Positions 1-12,005 of a stretch of 64,000 nucleotides of DNA are shown here, piece after piece (positions within the stretch are counted from its first letter, which is position 1; each line of letters starts with the position of its first letter). The notes beneath the pieces were generated by a model, which worked only from the letters and a program-made list of their open reading frames with translations, ran no database searches and was not told the DNA's origin. The translations under genes were made by a program, and so were the position numbers. Location of the stretch: assembly GCA_036172665.1 (NCBI GenBank), contig CM069871.1:2914001-2978000 (forward strand). Direction: 5' to 3'. This stretch comes from Prosopocoilus inquinatus. Lineage: Eukaryota > Arthropoda > Insecta > Coleoptera > Lucanidae.

Positions 1-1530
1 AAAAGCTCTGTAAATCCCGCGCTTAAGTTGAATTCAAAAATTACAAGCGCGATCGCGAGGGGAGGGAGAGACGTTCATTTACTTGAGCGAATAAAAAAAG
101 AACGCGTCGCCGCTTTTGAATTTTGATTGTAACTCGAGAACGCGTTCGTCGATTGTTTTTTGGTAAACGGCGTTGGAAAGCTGAGGAAAAGCTCTGTAAA
201 TCCCGCGCTTAAGTTGAATTAAAAAATTACAAGCGCGATCGCGAGGGGAGGGAGAGACGTTCATTTACTTGAGCGAATAAAAAAAGAACGCGTCGCCGCT
301 TTTGAATTTTGATTGTAACTCGAGAACGCGTTCGTCGATTGTTTTTTGGTAAACGGCGTTGGAAAGCTGAGGAAAAGCTCTGTAAATCCCGTGCTTAAGT
401 TGAATTGAAAAATTACAAGCGCGATCGCGAGGGGAGGGAGAGACGTTCATTTCATTGAGCGAATAAAAAAGTGTGGCTTTTGAATTTTGATTGTAACTCG
501 AGAACGCGTTCGTCGATTGTTTTTTGGTAAACGGCGTTGGAAAGCTGAGGAAAAGCTCTGTAAATCCCGCGCTTAAATTTCATATAAAAATTAGAAGCGT
601 GATCGCGAGGGGAGGGAGAGACGTTCATTTACTTGAGCGAATAAAAAAAGAACGCGTCGCCGCTTTTGAATTTTGATTGTAACTCGAGAACGCGTTCGTC
701 GATTGTTTTTTGGTAAACGGCGTTGGAAAGCTGAGGAAAAGCTCTGTAAATCCCGCGCTTAAATTGAATTCAAAAATTACAAGCGCGAACGCGAGGGGAG
801 GGAGAGACGTTCATTTAATTGAACGAATGAAAAACGTGCCGCCGCTTTTGAATTTTGATTATAACTCGAGAACGCGTTCGTCGATTGTTTTTTGGTAAAC
901 GGCGTTGGAAAGCTGAGGAAAAGCTCTGTAAATCCCACGCTTAAATTGAATTAAAAAATTACAAGCGCGATCGCGAGGGGAGGGAGAGACCTTCATTTAA
1001 TTGAGCGAATAAAAAAAAGAATGCGTCGCCGCTTTTGAATTTTGATTGTAACTCGAGAACGCATTCGTCGTTTGTTTTTTGGTAAACGGCGTTGGAAAGC
1101 TGAGGAAAAGTTCTGTAAATCCCACGCTTAAATTGAATTAAAAAATTACAAGCGCGATCGCGAGGGGAGGGAGAGACGTTCATTTAATTGAGCGAATAAA
1201 AAACGCGTCGCTTTTGCATTTTGATTGTAACTGAAGAACGCGTTCGTCGATTGTTTTTTGGTAAACGGCGTTGGAAAGCTGAGGAAAAGCTCTGTAAATC
1301 CCGCGCTTAAGTTGAATTAAAAAATTACAACCGCGAACGCGAGGGGAGGGAGAGACGCTCATTTAATTGAGCGAATAAAAAACGCGCCGCCGCTTTGGAA
1401 TTTTGATTATAACTCAAGAATGCGTTCGTCGATTGTTTTTTTTTTTTTTTTTTGTAAAAGGCGTTGGAAAGCTGAGAGAAAAGCTTAGTAAATCTCACGC
1501 TTAAATTTAGTTCAAAAAAATTACAAGGCC
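1..1530. repeat. 186-bp tandem satellite, eight units
   Basis: Units start with AAAAGCTCTGTAAATCCC at 1, 187, 373, 551, 737, 919, 1106 and 1285, so the period is 178-187 bp; the last unit degenerates after 1478. Each unit is richer in CpG than its surroundings and contains small palindromes (GAACGCGTTC, GCGATCGC). The array starts at the window edge, so its full length is unknown. Short ORFs on both strands recur in each unit but are by-products of the repeat. Confidence 0.95.
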
Positions 1531-2830
1531 CGAAAAACAAATTTATTTGAAAAATGCACCCGCTTTCCCTTTTGCAGTTGTTGCTTACCCGCAGTAAATC
1601 ATCACGAGCCGCCACTGACCCTGATAACATTAATAAAATTTCTATTTCAATTATTTGACCACAAAATGAAAAATGTTACGTTTTACTTTCTTAAATTCAA
1701 TTAAATTAAATTAGAAAAAAAAAACAAAAAGTAAATCAAATCGAATAAAAGAGAGAACAAAATGGCGGCGGCGATGAATCGATGGCGGCATTAAACTGTA
1801 AAAATACTCAGACTGAATAAACAAAAAAAAAAGAAAAACAAAAGACGATCAAGTGATAATTTAAAAACAAAACCAAGTCGAATAAAATCAAACAAAAAAC
1901 ATGGTGAGCGCTCGCTAGAAAATGAAAACAAAACAAACGAAATCTATTAAAAGAAAAAACAAACTCCATCAAACGATTAAATTAAAAATTAAATGAAATG
2001 AGGTCGAATGAGGAATTAAAAAAATAAAAATAAAGGACGTCGGAAAAGCAAGGACCAAAATAAACATTACATAAAACTAACAATAAATCAAATTGTTTTT
2101 AAAAATAAGAAGAAATATCTGTAAACATTAAAGGAACAGGGCGACCAATTAATAATTTAAAAACGAAAAACAAAAAGAAAATCAAATCAGATCGAATAAA
2201 AGAGAAAACGAAATGGCGACGGCATTAAAGTGTAAAACATACTCAGACTGAATAAACAAAAAAAGAAAAGAAAAACAAAAAACAAAAGACGATCAAGTGA
2301 TAATTTTCTAGAAAATAAAAACAAACAAAAAATGAAAACTATTAAAGGAAAAAAAAACTAAAGCCCAAAGATCAATTGATTATATTAAAAATTAAATGAA
2401 ATACAATCGAATAAGGAATTGGAAAAGAAAAAAAAAACAGAAAACAAAAGATGATCGTTAACGAAGATGAGACTGAAATAATTTTTTTTATAAAACTAAC
2501 ATAAAATCAAATCGAATCAAGAGCGTTCCGGAATTTTTAACTGAAAGTTAGTTTAAGTATGTAATAGAGAATCAAAGTGAATATCTAAAATAAATATCTA
2601 AAAGAAAAAGAAAAATAAATATACAATTCAAATATAAAATAAAATCAAACCGAATCAAGAAAAGAAAAAAAGACGATCTTATACGACTTACATTAAAAAA
2701 ATAAAACAAAATAAAATAAAGACGAATACAAAAACAGATTTATTTTCCCAATTTATTTCTTTATTTTTATTTGTTTGTTTTTTATTTTAAGATTTCATTT
2801 CACAATGTAACAAAATTTTAAATCTCAATA
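1531..2830. repeat. A-rich degenerate repeat, ~430-bp duplication
   Basis: Very A-rich sequence. Two similar blocks, about 1735-1990 and 2165-2400, share AAATCAAATC, an ATGGCGRCGGC-type motif, ACTCAGACTGAATAAACAAA and AAAGACGATCAAGTGATAAT. No gene is visible. It looks like an old, decayed tandem array. Confidence 0.7.
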
Positions 2831-3539
2831 AAACATTGTGTAATTTTAAAAAAGAAAAAAAAATTATTTGGATATACAGGATGTTCACGGGAAGCCGACA
2901 CAGTGTCCAACTTCCTTATTTGCGCTTATGCGAAGTAGCTCAAATTAGGAAAGTTTCAGGATCTCTCCTGCTCGATTTTGTGATACCATCAGAAAAACAA
3001 ATGACTGTCAAATTTTCGAGATTTTCAATTGTTTTCAACTTTTTTTTAATGGAACGCCACGTTTTTATCATCGCGTCGTATTCAAGACGACAATTAAATT
3101 ACGTTCCTCAAACATTACCAGTCAAAGCCTACTATTGGTGGGAATTCTCGCGTACTAAAGATGGTAGGGTGGCAGTTGAAATACGTAGGTGTTACAAACT
3201 CGTTATGTAAGAGATTTTTTTTTATGGAATTAGCCACTGCTAGCTTTTGGCCACATCATAACCATTTTTTTTCTTTTTTTTTTAGGTGAATGCAGTTTTT
3301 TTATCGCTTTGAAATGCTCGGCATTACTATTTAGTTTTGTAATGTTGCAGATTGCAGGGCGATTATTATTTTTACGGTCGACCGCAATCGTTATTACGAC
3401 ACTGCAGGCTTTGTTAAAACAAATCGCATAATTTTCAGTACGCCTGGTTGAACTACATACATGGAAATGTTATTTTCCGCGTTCAATGTACTGTTATTTA
3501 TTTATTTATTTATTTATTAAATAATTCAAGTTTCGTTAT
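2831..3539. other. Mostly unique intron sequence with a possible transposon end
   Basis: A 124-codon reading frame covers 2836-3210, but it resembles no family I know, starts in a poly-A tract, and spans a terminus-like ATACAGGATGTTC at 2874. That terminus resembles the ACAGGGTG ends of foldbacks elsewhere in the window, so this may be a decayed non-coding element. A TTTA microsatellite lies near 3496. Confidence 0.4.
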
Positions 3540-4865
3540 TTCGAAATTTTCTGTCTTCCTGTTAGTGTTTTATATTAAATTATTTAATTGCTTCTCGACT
3601 ATCCTATTTCTAAAAAGCGACAAGGGTTACAGTTAGGTAATGATAGTGTTTCCCAGAAATTAAAGCGAACAAAATGTATTGCAACAGATGGCGCTGCTTA
3701 TACTATATTTGTGTTCTGGCTATTTCCGTTTAAGCTTCATTTACTTGACCTTATTTTTCGTAGGTGACGTTTTACAGTTGCCTTGAAATTGTTTCCACGT
3801 AAATGCAGGGGATAAAGTTACGCAACATGGTAACAGATGGCGCCACAAATTTTACTGTTAATTAGAAAAACTTCTGACAACTAGCGCTAAGCGGAAGTTC
3901 GTCATTTCCAAATTCTTTCTCAAACACCTTTTCGAAAAAGGAATTTGTCTTAAGCCGTTTCCCGAAAATGCAAGGTAACAAGATTAATTGCGGCTGCTGA
4001 TTAACAGATGCCGCTAATTATGTTTGCGTGTTCGAACCATTTCTGTTCAACTTAATTTATTCGAAATTGCACTTCGTAACTTCGTTATTCTTTGCATTTT
4101 CCTGGCGTTTTTCAATTGCTTCGAAATTGTCTCCCCGTAAATAAAGAGGACAAAGTTACGACTCGAGGTAAGAGATGGCGTCACCAATTCTTTCGCTTTG
4201 CGTTCAATAAAATCGCATTTATTTATTATTAAATTTTTAGGAGGACATCATGTTTGAGCGTTCCTTGTGACCTGAAGTTATTCAGTTTTTTCACGTTTTT
4301 TTTTTTTGAAATATTTTCCCCCCGCAATTACGAATTTAAAGCGCGCGTTAACAGATGGCGCCGCCACAAACGTCATTCATCTAAAGTACTAAACAACACA
4401 CTTCCTGTTCTGTACCTTACGTTCACCTTGAATCATCCGACTTTATTCCTCGAGTTTTCTGAGCGATTTTCAGTTGTTTTCAAAATGATTTTCCGACAAT
4501 AATACTTCTAAAATGTGCTTATTTTCATGCCAGTTTTAATTTAAAGACGATTCAATAAATTTTTAATCTTTGAAGTTTGTTTTGCACCAATTTTGAAAGG
4601 CCCCAACTGTACATACATAAAAAATTAAACATAACCTAAACCCACTTATTAAAAAAAAAAATAGAAATGAAAACTTGTTATGCAGAGGGTTGTTGCACAA
4701 TTGCAATTATCTATTTTCAGAATCTGTTATTGAGATAGGTTAATATTTTGGACAGATAAGGTAATTTAAAGATTATCTTAGATAAGAGAGATAATAGATG
4801 AAAAATTGTTATCTAGATAAAAAAAATCATGTAAATCACCTACGTAATCCCAACACCTCGCTTGT

Positions 4866-4936
4866 GTTGCTTTAGCTCAGTGGTTAGAACGTTCGGCGCT
4901 ATATCGATAGGCTTTGGTTCAAATCCCGAAAGCGAC
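4866..4936 (+). repeat. tRNA-like segment, copy 1
   Basis: The 71-nt segment has a 7-bp acceptor stem (GTTGCTT/AAGCGAC, one G-T pair), an A-box-like TAGCTCAGTGGTTAG and a B-box-like GGTTCAAATCC. The anticodon arm does not pair well, so it is a tRNA-derived (SINE-type) promoter relic rather than a tRNA gene. It sits inside the 1.39-kb repeat. Confidence 0.65.
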
Positions 4937-6251
4937 AGAATTTTTCTGTCTCCTGTTAGCGTTTTATATTAATTTATTTAATTGCTTCTCGACTATCCTA
5001 TTTCTAAAAAGCGACAAGAGTTACAGTTAGGTATTGAAAGTGTTTTCCAGAAATTAAAGCGAACAAAACGTATTGCAACAGATGGCGCTGCTTATTCTAT
5101 ATTTGTGTTCGGGCTATTTCCGTTTAAGCTTCATTTACTTGACATTATTTTTCGTAGGTAACGTTTTACAGTTGCCTTGAAATTGTTTCCACGCAAATGC
5201 AGGGGATAAAGTTACGCAACATGGTAACAGATGGCGCCACAAATTTTACTGTTAATTAGAAAAACTCCTGACGACTAGCGCTGAGCGGAAGTTCGTCATT
5301 TCCAATTATTTCTCAAACACCTTCTCGAAAAAGAAATTTGTCTTAAGCTGTTTCCCGAAAATGCAAGGTGGCAAGATTAATTGCGGCTGCTGATTAACAG
5401 ATGGCGCTAATTATGTTTGCGTGTTCTAATTATTTCTGTTCAACTTAATTTATTCGAAATTGCACTTCGTAACTTCGTTATTCTCCGTATTTTCCTGGCG
5501 TTTTTTCAGTTGCTTCGAAATTGTTTCCCCGTAAAGAGGACAAAGTTACGACTCGAGGTAAGAGATGGCGTCACCGATTCTTTTGCTTTGCGTTCAATAA
5601 AATCGCATTTATTTATTATTAAATTTTTAGGAGGACGTCGTGTTTGAGCGTTCCTTGTGACCTGAAGTTATTCAGTTTTTTCAGTTTTTTTTTTGAAATA
5701 TTTTCCTCCCGCAATTACAAATTTAAAACGCGCGTTAACAGATGGCGCCACCACAAACGTCATTCATCTAAAGTACTAAACAACACACTTCGTGTTCTGT
5801 ACCTTACATTCACCTTGAATCATCCGACTTTATTCCTCGAGTTTTCTGAGCGATTTTCAGTTGTTTTCAAAATGATTTTCCGACAATAATACTTCCAAAA
5901 TGTGCTTATTTTCATGCCAGTTTTAATTTAAAGACGATTCAATAAATTTTTAATCTTTGAAGTTTGTTTTGCACCAATTTTGAAAGGCCCCAACTGTGCA
6001 TACATAAAAAAATTAAACATAACCTAAACCCACTTATTAATAAAAAAATAGAAATGAAAACTTGTTATGCAGAGGGTTGTTGCACAATTGCATTTATCTG
6101 TTTTCAGAATCTGTTATTGAGATAGGTTAATATTTTGGACAGATAAGGTAATTTAAAGATTATCTTAGATAAGAGATAATAGATGAAAAATTGTTATCTA
6201 GATAAAAAAAAATCATGTAAATCACCTACGTAATCCCAACACCGCGCTGGT

Positions 6252-6322
6252 GTCGCTTTAGCTCAGTGGTTAGAACGTTCGGCGCGATATCGATAGCTTC
6301 GGGTACGAATCTCTAAAGCGAC
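6252..6322 (+). repeat. tRNA-like segment, copy 2
   Basis: Same element as at 4866. The acceptor stem is perfect (GTCGCTT/AAGCGAC), but the B-box region is mutated (GGGTACGAATCTC), which breaks the T stem. This supports non-functional decay. Confidence 0.6.
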
Positions 6323-7007
6323 AGAATTTTTCTGTCTTCCTGTTAGCGTTTTATATTAATTTATTTAATTGCTTCTCGACTATCCTATTTCTAAAAAGCG
6401 ACAAGGGTTACAGTTAGGTATTGAAAGTGTTTCCCAGAAATTAAAGCGAACAAAACGTATTGCAACAGATGGCACTGCTTATTCTATATTTGTGTTCGGG
6501 CTATTTCCGTTTAAGCTTCATTTACTTGACATTATTTTTCGTAGGTAACGTTTTACAGTTGCCTTGAAATTGTTTCCACGCAAATGCAAGGGATAAAGTT
6601 ACGCAACATGGTAACAGATGGCGCCACAAATTTTACTGTTAATTAGAAAAACTTCTGACAACTAGCGCTAAGCGGAAGTTCGTCATTTCCAAATTCTTTC
6701 TCAAAAACCTTTTCGAAAAAGGAATTTGTCTTAAGCCGTTTCCCGAAAATGCAAGGTAACAAGATTAATTGCGGCTGCTGATTAACAGATGCCGCTAATT
6801 ATGTTTGCGTGTTCGAACCATTTCTGTTCAACTTAATTTATTCGAAATTGCACTTCGTAACTTCGTTATTCTTTGTATTTTCCTGGCGTTTTTTCAGTTG
6901 CTTCGAAATTGTCTCCCCGTAAATAAAGAGGACAAAGTTACGACTCGAGGTAACAGATGGCGCCACCAATTCTTTCGTTTTGCGTTCAATAAAATCGTAT
7001 TTATTTA

Positions 7008-7077
7008 TTTATTTAGCTCAGTGGTTAGAACGTTCGGCGCGATATCGATAGGTTCGGGTTCAAATCCCGAAAGCGAC
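7008..7077 (+). repeat. tRNA-like segment, copy 3, 5' truncated
   Basis: The T arm is perfect (TCGGG/CCCGA with loop TTCAAAT) and the A box intact, but the 5' acceptor half is replaced by TTTA repeats at the junction of the internal deletion in the third 1.39-kb unit. Confidence 0.6.
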
Positions 7078-7080
7078 AGA

Positions 7081-7453
7081 ATACATCGGTTTTCCTGTTA
7101 ATATTTCTTCCTTCGCATTAATTTATCAAATTGTTTGATTTATTTACCCTCATGGAAAAATACGAAACGTCTTTCGTTCACCGTCGTGGTGATGGTAAAA
7201 GACATCAACACAATCACAATACGATTACGGCTGCGAAAAAAAAAGAAACTTTTTTATTTCATATTATCTCGTTACGCTCGCAGAAACTCCTACAAAGAAT
7301 AGGAAACGAACGAAAGAAAGAAATAAAGCACACTTGAGAAACGATCCTGAAAAAGATTTAAGTAACAGTATTGGGTTTTCATAATAAATTCTCGGCCGAA
7401 GGACCTTTCCACCCCTCCCCGGTTCAAGATAAAAATAATATTATTTCGCTCAC
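7081..7453. other. Unique intron sequence beside the TM1 exon
   Basis: Intron downstream of the TM1 exon donor. No repeat or recognisable gene is visible. Confidence 0.5.
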
Positions 7454-7622
7454 CTTTTCTCCACTGTCTGAGGGCAAGTAGAACACAAGTACGGTGAGAA
7501 ATGAAATGCCCATGCAGGGAATGATTAAATTCACGGTATAAAATAGCGTCTTCCTCCGCATGGTGATATTGAACGTTATGTCGAGGTACGGTTCGTCACA
7601 GCAAGTGTAAAATTTTTCATTT
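7454..7622 (-). CDS. nAChRalpha3: nAChR alpha3-like exon: loop C and TM1
   Basis: This 169-nt exon (1 + 56 codons) has acceptor ttttccag and donor gtgagc. It encodes [31 protein letters not shown], then [19 protein letters not shown] and SDSGEK. The vicinal cysteines of loop C define an alpha subunit. [15 protein letters not shown] opens TM1. The exon stops at GEK, just before TM2, whose exon should begin with Val and lies beyond the left edge of the window. [12 protein letters not shown] (not LTFYLP) fits alpha3. N-I-T at the end of the extracellular domain is a potential glycosylation site but sits near the membrane. No disabling change is visible. Confidence 0.95.
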
Positions 7623-8399
7623 CTGGAAAACGAACACAAACGGCAAGGTTTATTTTTATTTCAAAAAAAAAAAAAATTCAACAGTCAATTAGAAAATATT
7701 AAATAAACACCTCTAGGGAATAAAAGGCGCAGACATTCGGTGAGCAGAATGGAAGGTCCTTTTGCGCCTAATTAAGGCAGCACGCAGGACATTTCTCCTT
7801 CTGCCCTAATTCTATTTAATTAACTACGTATTCCTTTTGTTTTTAGTTTCAAAAACACTGCTACTCTAGAAAGCTCTGCTGGATAATTATTAGCGCGTGC
7901 AATTATTTAAAATACAGCGTGTCCCATGTTATAACAGCCGTTATTTTTTGCTTAAGGACGTGTTGCTAAATTTATTTTAAGTCAGCAATGACTTATATGA
8001 ACATATATCCAAAACCATTCGTCACGGATATACAGGGTGATTTTTTAGACCCTTTACAAACTTTGGCAAACGAAAGTAAATGCAATTTTATGAAAAAAAT
8101 GTCCCATCAACATAGGTCCGATTTGCTTTTGTTTAGAAGATATAGCGATTTAAAAGTTTTTAAAAAACAAAAATGTAGTAGGCGGTTATGATTTAACAAA
8201 CGATGGAAACAAAAGTGGCCAGAACATGTCCTGGAGCTCATTTTTTGGTGAATCAGTATTTTTTGTATTCTTCTGTGATGCTTAGATTAATTCTACGTAA
8301 TCCGATCAAAAAGTTTATAAAACTCGAAAAATCAGAACTTCAAAAAATTAAAAATAAAACTCAAAAATATGTCAAAAAATCTAAACTGCAATGGAATTA
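7623..8399. other. Intron with scattered transposon-like ends
   Basis: Contains TACAGCGTGTCCC at 7916 and ATACAGGGTGATTTTTTAG at 8026, which resemble the ends of the foldback family. Possible partners in inverted orientation are AATCACCCTGTG (about 10282) and GACACCCTGTATAC (about 10552), which would delimit a diverged ~2.6-kb element. Small reading frames here match nothing I recognise. Confidence 0.4.
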
Positions 8400-9916
8400 A
8401 GTCCAACCCGAAACAAGGCCACCCCCCAGCTAAACTTAACGTAACTTAACTCAACCCAAAAAAAAATTAAAGCTCAAAAAAGAAAAGAAACTTGTCAAAA
8501 AAATCAAAACGGGAATGGAATTAAATCCAATTAAAAACAAGGCCATCCCTCCTAGACTCAACATAACTTGACTCAACCTAACTTAACTTAATCAAAAAAA
8601 AAATTAAAGCTCAAGAAAGAAAAGAAACATTTAAAAAAATCGAAACTGGAATAGAGTTAAGTCAAATCGAAAACAAACTCATCCCTCTTAGACTCAACCT
8701 AACTTAAATCGACCAAAAAAAAACAAAATTAAAGCTCATGAAATTAAGACTAAAAAAATTAAATTAAAAAAAATTAAAAACAATTAAAATTAAGGTCAAC
8801 CCAACTCAACTCAGTCCAACTCTGTTCAATCCAAGCATAAAATTAACATTTCAAAAAACTATAATTCAAAAATATTCAAACGAAAAATTAGAAAAAAAAC
8901 AAAAACATTAAAAAAAAAACCAAAAACTCAAAATTTAAAAACGAGTTAAAAATAAAGCTATCCTGCTGTATTTAACTTAAATTAACCCAATAAATTAAGA
9001 TTTAAAAAATTAAAATTAATCCAACCCGACAAAAAATTAAGACTTAAAAATTTCAGTCAGACAAAATTAAGACTTAAAAATTTCAAAAACTGCCAATATT
9101 TAAATTAAAGAATTAAAACTCAGAACCAGAACTTACAAAAAATAATACAATACATACTCAAAAAATTAAAACTAAAAATTTAAAACTCGGCTAAAATTCA
9201 GTCCAATCCATTTTAAGGTCGACTCAACGAAAAATTAAAAAAAAACAAAAAGATTTAAAAAATACAACCAAAAACTCAAAATTCAAAAACAAGTCACAAA
9301 ATTAAACACTGCCGACTCAAAAAGTCTAAATTAATTCAACCTAAAAACTTTTTTTTTAATTTGACTCAAACTCAACTCAAAATTAAAACTAAAGAATTAA
9401 AATTCAAAACCAAAACAAAAAATTAACACTCTACAACTCTGTTCAAGCCAAACAAAAGATTAACACCCGAAAAAATTAAAAGTCAAGAATATTAAAATTG
9501 ATATTAAAACTTGAAAAAAAATTAAATTAAAAAAATAACTAAAAACTGAAGAACAAGTCAAAAAATCAAAACTCAATTAACTTGAAACGAGGCCAGCCAA
9601 TTATATTCAACTTAAATTGATCCGATCCAAGAAAACATTAATTCTCACAAAATAAAACTTAAAAAATTGAATCAAAATTAAATATAGAAAAAAATATTAC
9701 ACAATTAAAAGTCAGTCCTGCCGAGGCAAAGAACAACTAACAGAAATAATTAAAACTCAAAAATATGAAAATTAAATAAACTTAAAAATTTTAGTAAAAT
9801 AAAATTTATCACGCCAAAAAACAAGTCGAAATCAAAACCTGAATGGAATTACGTTCCACACAAAAAAAAATAAGTAAACATCCCGAAAAATTTAAAACAA
9901 GACCAAAAAAATTATT
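8400..9916. repeat. A-rich degenerate repeat with AACTCAACCCAACC motifs
   Basis: Imperfect ~100-120-bp units built from AAAAATTAAA and CAACCCAACTCAACT-type words. It resembles the larger arrays at 15.4-17.5 kb (other orientation) and 23.6-26.4 kb, so all three are probably one family. There is no coding potential. Confidence 0.75.
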
Positions 9917-10070
9917 CCTGAATAAATTCTAACCTGATTTGATGGGTTGTACCGTAGGTCTATTTTGATTGGTTTTCGAGTTGCGCTGTTAAAAACAAAT
10001 GAAAAATCTCGAAAACCGCTTGCGCTAGACCCATGATGCGACCCATCAAATCGGGCTAGAATTTACTCAG
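9917..10070. mobile_element. MITE-like hairpin, ~154 bp
   Basis: Inverted arms: TGATTTGATGGGTTGT with GCGACCCATCAAATCGGG, TAAATTCTA with TAGAATTTA at the outside, and GGTTTTCGAG with CTCGAAAACC inside. It is too short to code and was probably moved by a transposase encoded elsewhere. Confidence 0.7.
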
Positions 10071-11095
10071 AAATTCAAAAATGTCATTTTATAAGAAGTG
10101 AGATGAGGAGGGAGGAAGTGAGGAGAGGAGGGGGACGTTTATTTACTTAGTGTCTGTGCCATTACAGTAAATAATTTGTGTTATTAAATATTAAAAAAAT
10201 AAAAATCGCTACAATTTCGAAAAAAAGACAATTTTTTTGTAGTCACAATCACAGTCACAGTCAAGTTTGCAGAGTCTAATGAATCACCCTGTGTAAGGCG
10301 AGTTCAAATTAAAGTAAATTAAAATTAGACGAATAGCAGCTTCTGGCGTAAAAAGGTCGAATTTAACAGCAAGGTAACTCTTTCCTTACAATGTTTATGA
10401 AGTTATTTTAATTTAATTAAAAAAAAAAATCTAAACTTAAAATTGCCGTAGCTTCATTACGACTAACTTTGGAGCACGTGTTCATTAGACGTTTTTGTTT
10501 TAAAAATCACTTGCGCAGCAGGTCCTCAAGTTGCAGCCGTTGTGTTGTGGGACACCCTGTATACTATAAATAATTGCCAATTAATTAATTAATAACATTA
10601 CAGAAGCTTTTAGTGGACTCTCTTAAATAGATCTGGGTCGATCAGTCTGGGGCGATTCTTTCTTTTTTTTCGTTTGTACTGTAACTCGGGCGGATTTAAT
10701 TTAAAAAAAAAAAAGAATCAATAATATAAGCGTAAAACAATTAAACTGAACCAGATTAAAACACCGCCACAAACTGCGGACGAGCCGGTCGAGATTGGTA
10801 TTGAGTTTTCATTGTTGCAGAGACTTCACCGGACTAATTGGAATCAGTTGGGTTTTCGCTCATTTATTTTTCACCGCTCTTTATAACCGGTAGGTATTTT
10901 GTTACAAAAGGAAAAAAAAATAATAATGATAATTACAATTAATCGCGGTTTTGTTGCGTTCGGAAAAGAATTCGAGAGGAATATGTATATTCAGTGGCAA
11001 ATATTGTACAGAGCGTTCATAAATGTCTGAAACAAATGTGTGTTTAGCCACTCGTTTAAACTTGCACTAATCGTGTGAGTATTCAGCGGCAAATA
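10071..11095. other. Intron, mostly unique
   Basis: A G-rich GAGGAGGGAGG tract lies near 10105 and a foldback-like end GACACCCTGTATAC at about 10552. No gene is visible. From about 10990 it enters a short imperfect duplication (ATTCAGYGGCAAATA...GCGTTCATAAATG) that serves as the host of the next element. Confidence 0.4.
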
Positions 11096-11907
11096 TACAG
11101 GGTGTAATTTTAATGAGGGGCCAAACTTTAAGGGCCGGTTCCTCACACAGAAATATGAAAAAAAGTTCATATAAACATATGTCGGCAAGCGCATAGTTTC
11201 TGAGATACAGGGTCCGGAAAAAAAGTAGGAAAACTTTTTTGTTATCGATTTGTCAGAAAAATTTATTCCTTATGAAAGTTCCCGCATTTTCCGAAACCTA
11301 AAATACACTTGTCAAAATCTGTATACCTATCGTCATATACCGAGGAGATCGAAATGTTTGAAATCGATGTAAGAGTAAAGTACCTTTATTTTTCAAGATA
11401 CGCGGAAATGTCATTTGGGAAAGTTGTTTGGGAAAGTTATGAGATTTCAAATACGAAACCGTGACTTCCTACGATCATTTTGTTATATCTCAGAAACTAT
11501 ACGTTCGCGGATCGGATTTAACAAAATGATCGTAGGAAGTCACGATTTCGTATTTGAAATCTCATAACTTTTCCAAACAACTTTCCCAAATGACATTTCC
11601 GCGTATCTTGAAAAATAAAGGTACTTTACTCTTACGTCAATTTCAAACATTTCGATTTCCCCGGTATATGACATTAGATATTCAGATTTTGACAAGTGTA
11701 TTTTAGGTTTGGGAAGATGCGGAAACTTTCATAAAGAATAAATTTTTCTGAGAAATCGATAACAAAAAAGTTACCCTACTTTTTTTCAGGACCCTGTATC
11801 TCAGAAACTATGCGCTTGCCGACATATGTTTATATGAACTTTTTTTCATATTTAGGTGTGAGGAACCGGCCCTTAATGTTTGGCCCTTCATAAAAGATAC
11901 ACCCTGT
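11096..11907. mobile_element. 812-bp foldback element, TACAGGGTG ends
   Basis: The left end is TACAGGGTGTAATTTTAATG and the right end ATAAAAGATACACCCTGTA. The arms stay inverted repeats over almost their full length, ending in GACTTCCTACGATCATTTTG and its complement, with a loop of about 32 nt at 11487-11518. TA flanks each end. No transposase is encoded. A related sequence without insert (10990-11040) gives an approximate empty site. It lies 98 bp from the exon at 12006-12121, inside the intron. Confidence 0.88.
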
Positions 11908-12005
11908 ATAATTATATAAGGCGTTCATAAATGACTGAAACAAATTTGAGTTTAGCCACTCCCTTAACCTTAAACTACTAACATTGTGCGAGATGCATGT
12001 TTTAC

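Larger units (their letters stand above)
3540..7080. repeat. 1.39-kb higher-order tandem repeat, 2.5 units
   Basis: Equivalent points (CTGTCT.CCTGTTAG) fall at 3551, 4946 and 6332, periods 1395 and 1386 bp. Each full unit has five sub-blocks spaced about 150-180 bp, each ending in AACAGATGGCGC or a variant, then an AT-rich part dense in GATAA motifs, then a tRNA-like segment. The third unit lacks roughly 0.67 kb: after TTTATTTATTT near 7010 it jumps directly to the tRNA-like TTTAGCTCAGTGG. Confidence 0.93.

Noticed and set aside
2836..3210. 124-codon plus-strand frame
   Set aside because: Starts in a poly-A tract, no recognisable motif, spans a transposon-like end.
6252..6322. Functional tRNA gene
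   Set aside because: The anticodon arm does not pair and the T stem is broken in this copy; all three copies are embedded in a tandem repeat.
1..7400. TM2/TM3 exons of the nAChR
   Set aside because: Looked for the complement of the EIIPPTS and SILLSL coding regions; none seen between the repeats.
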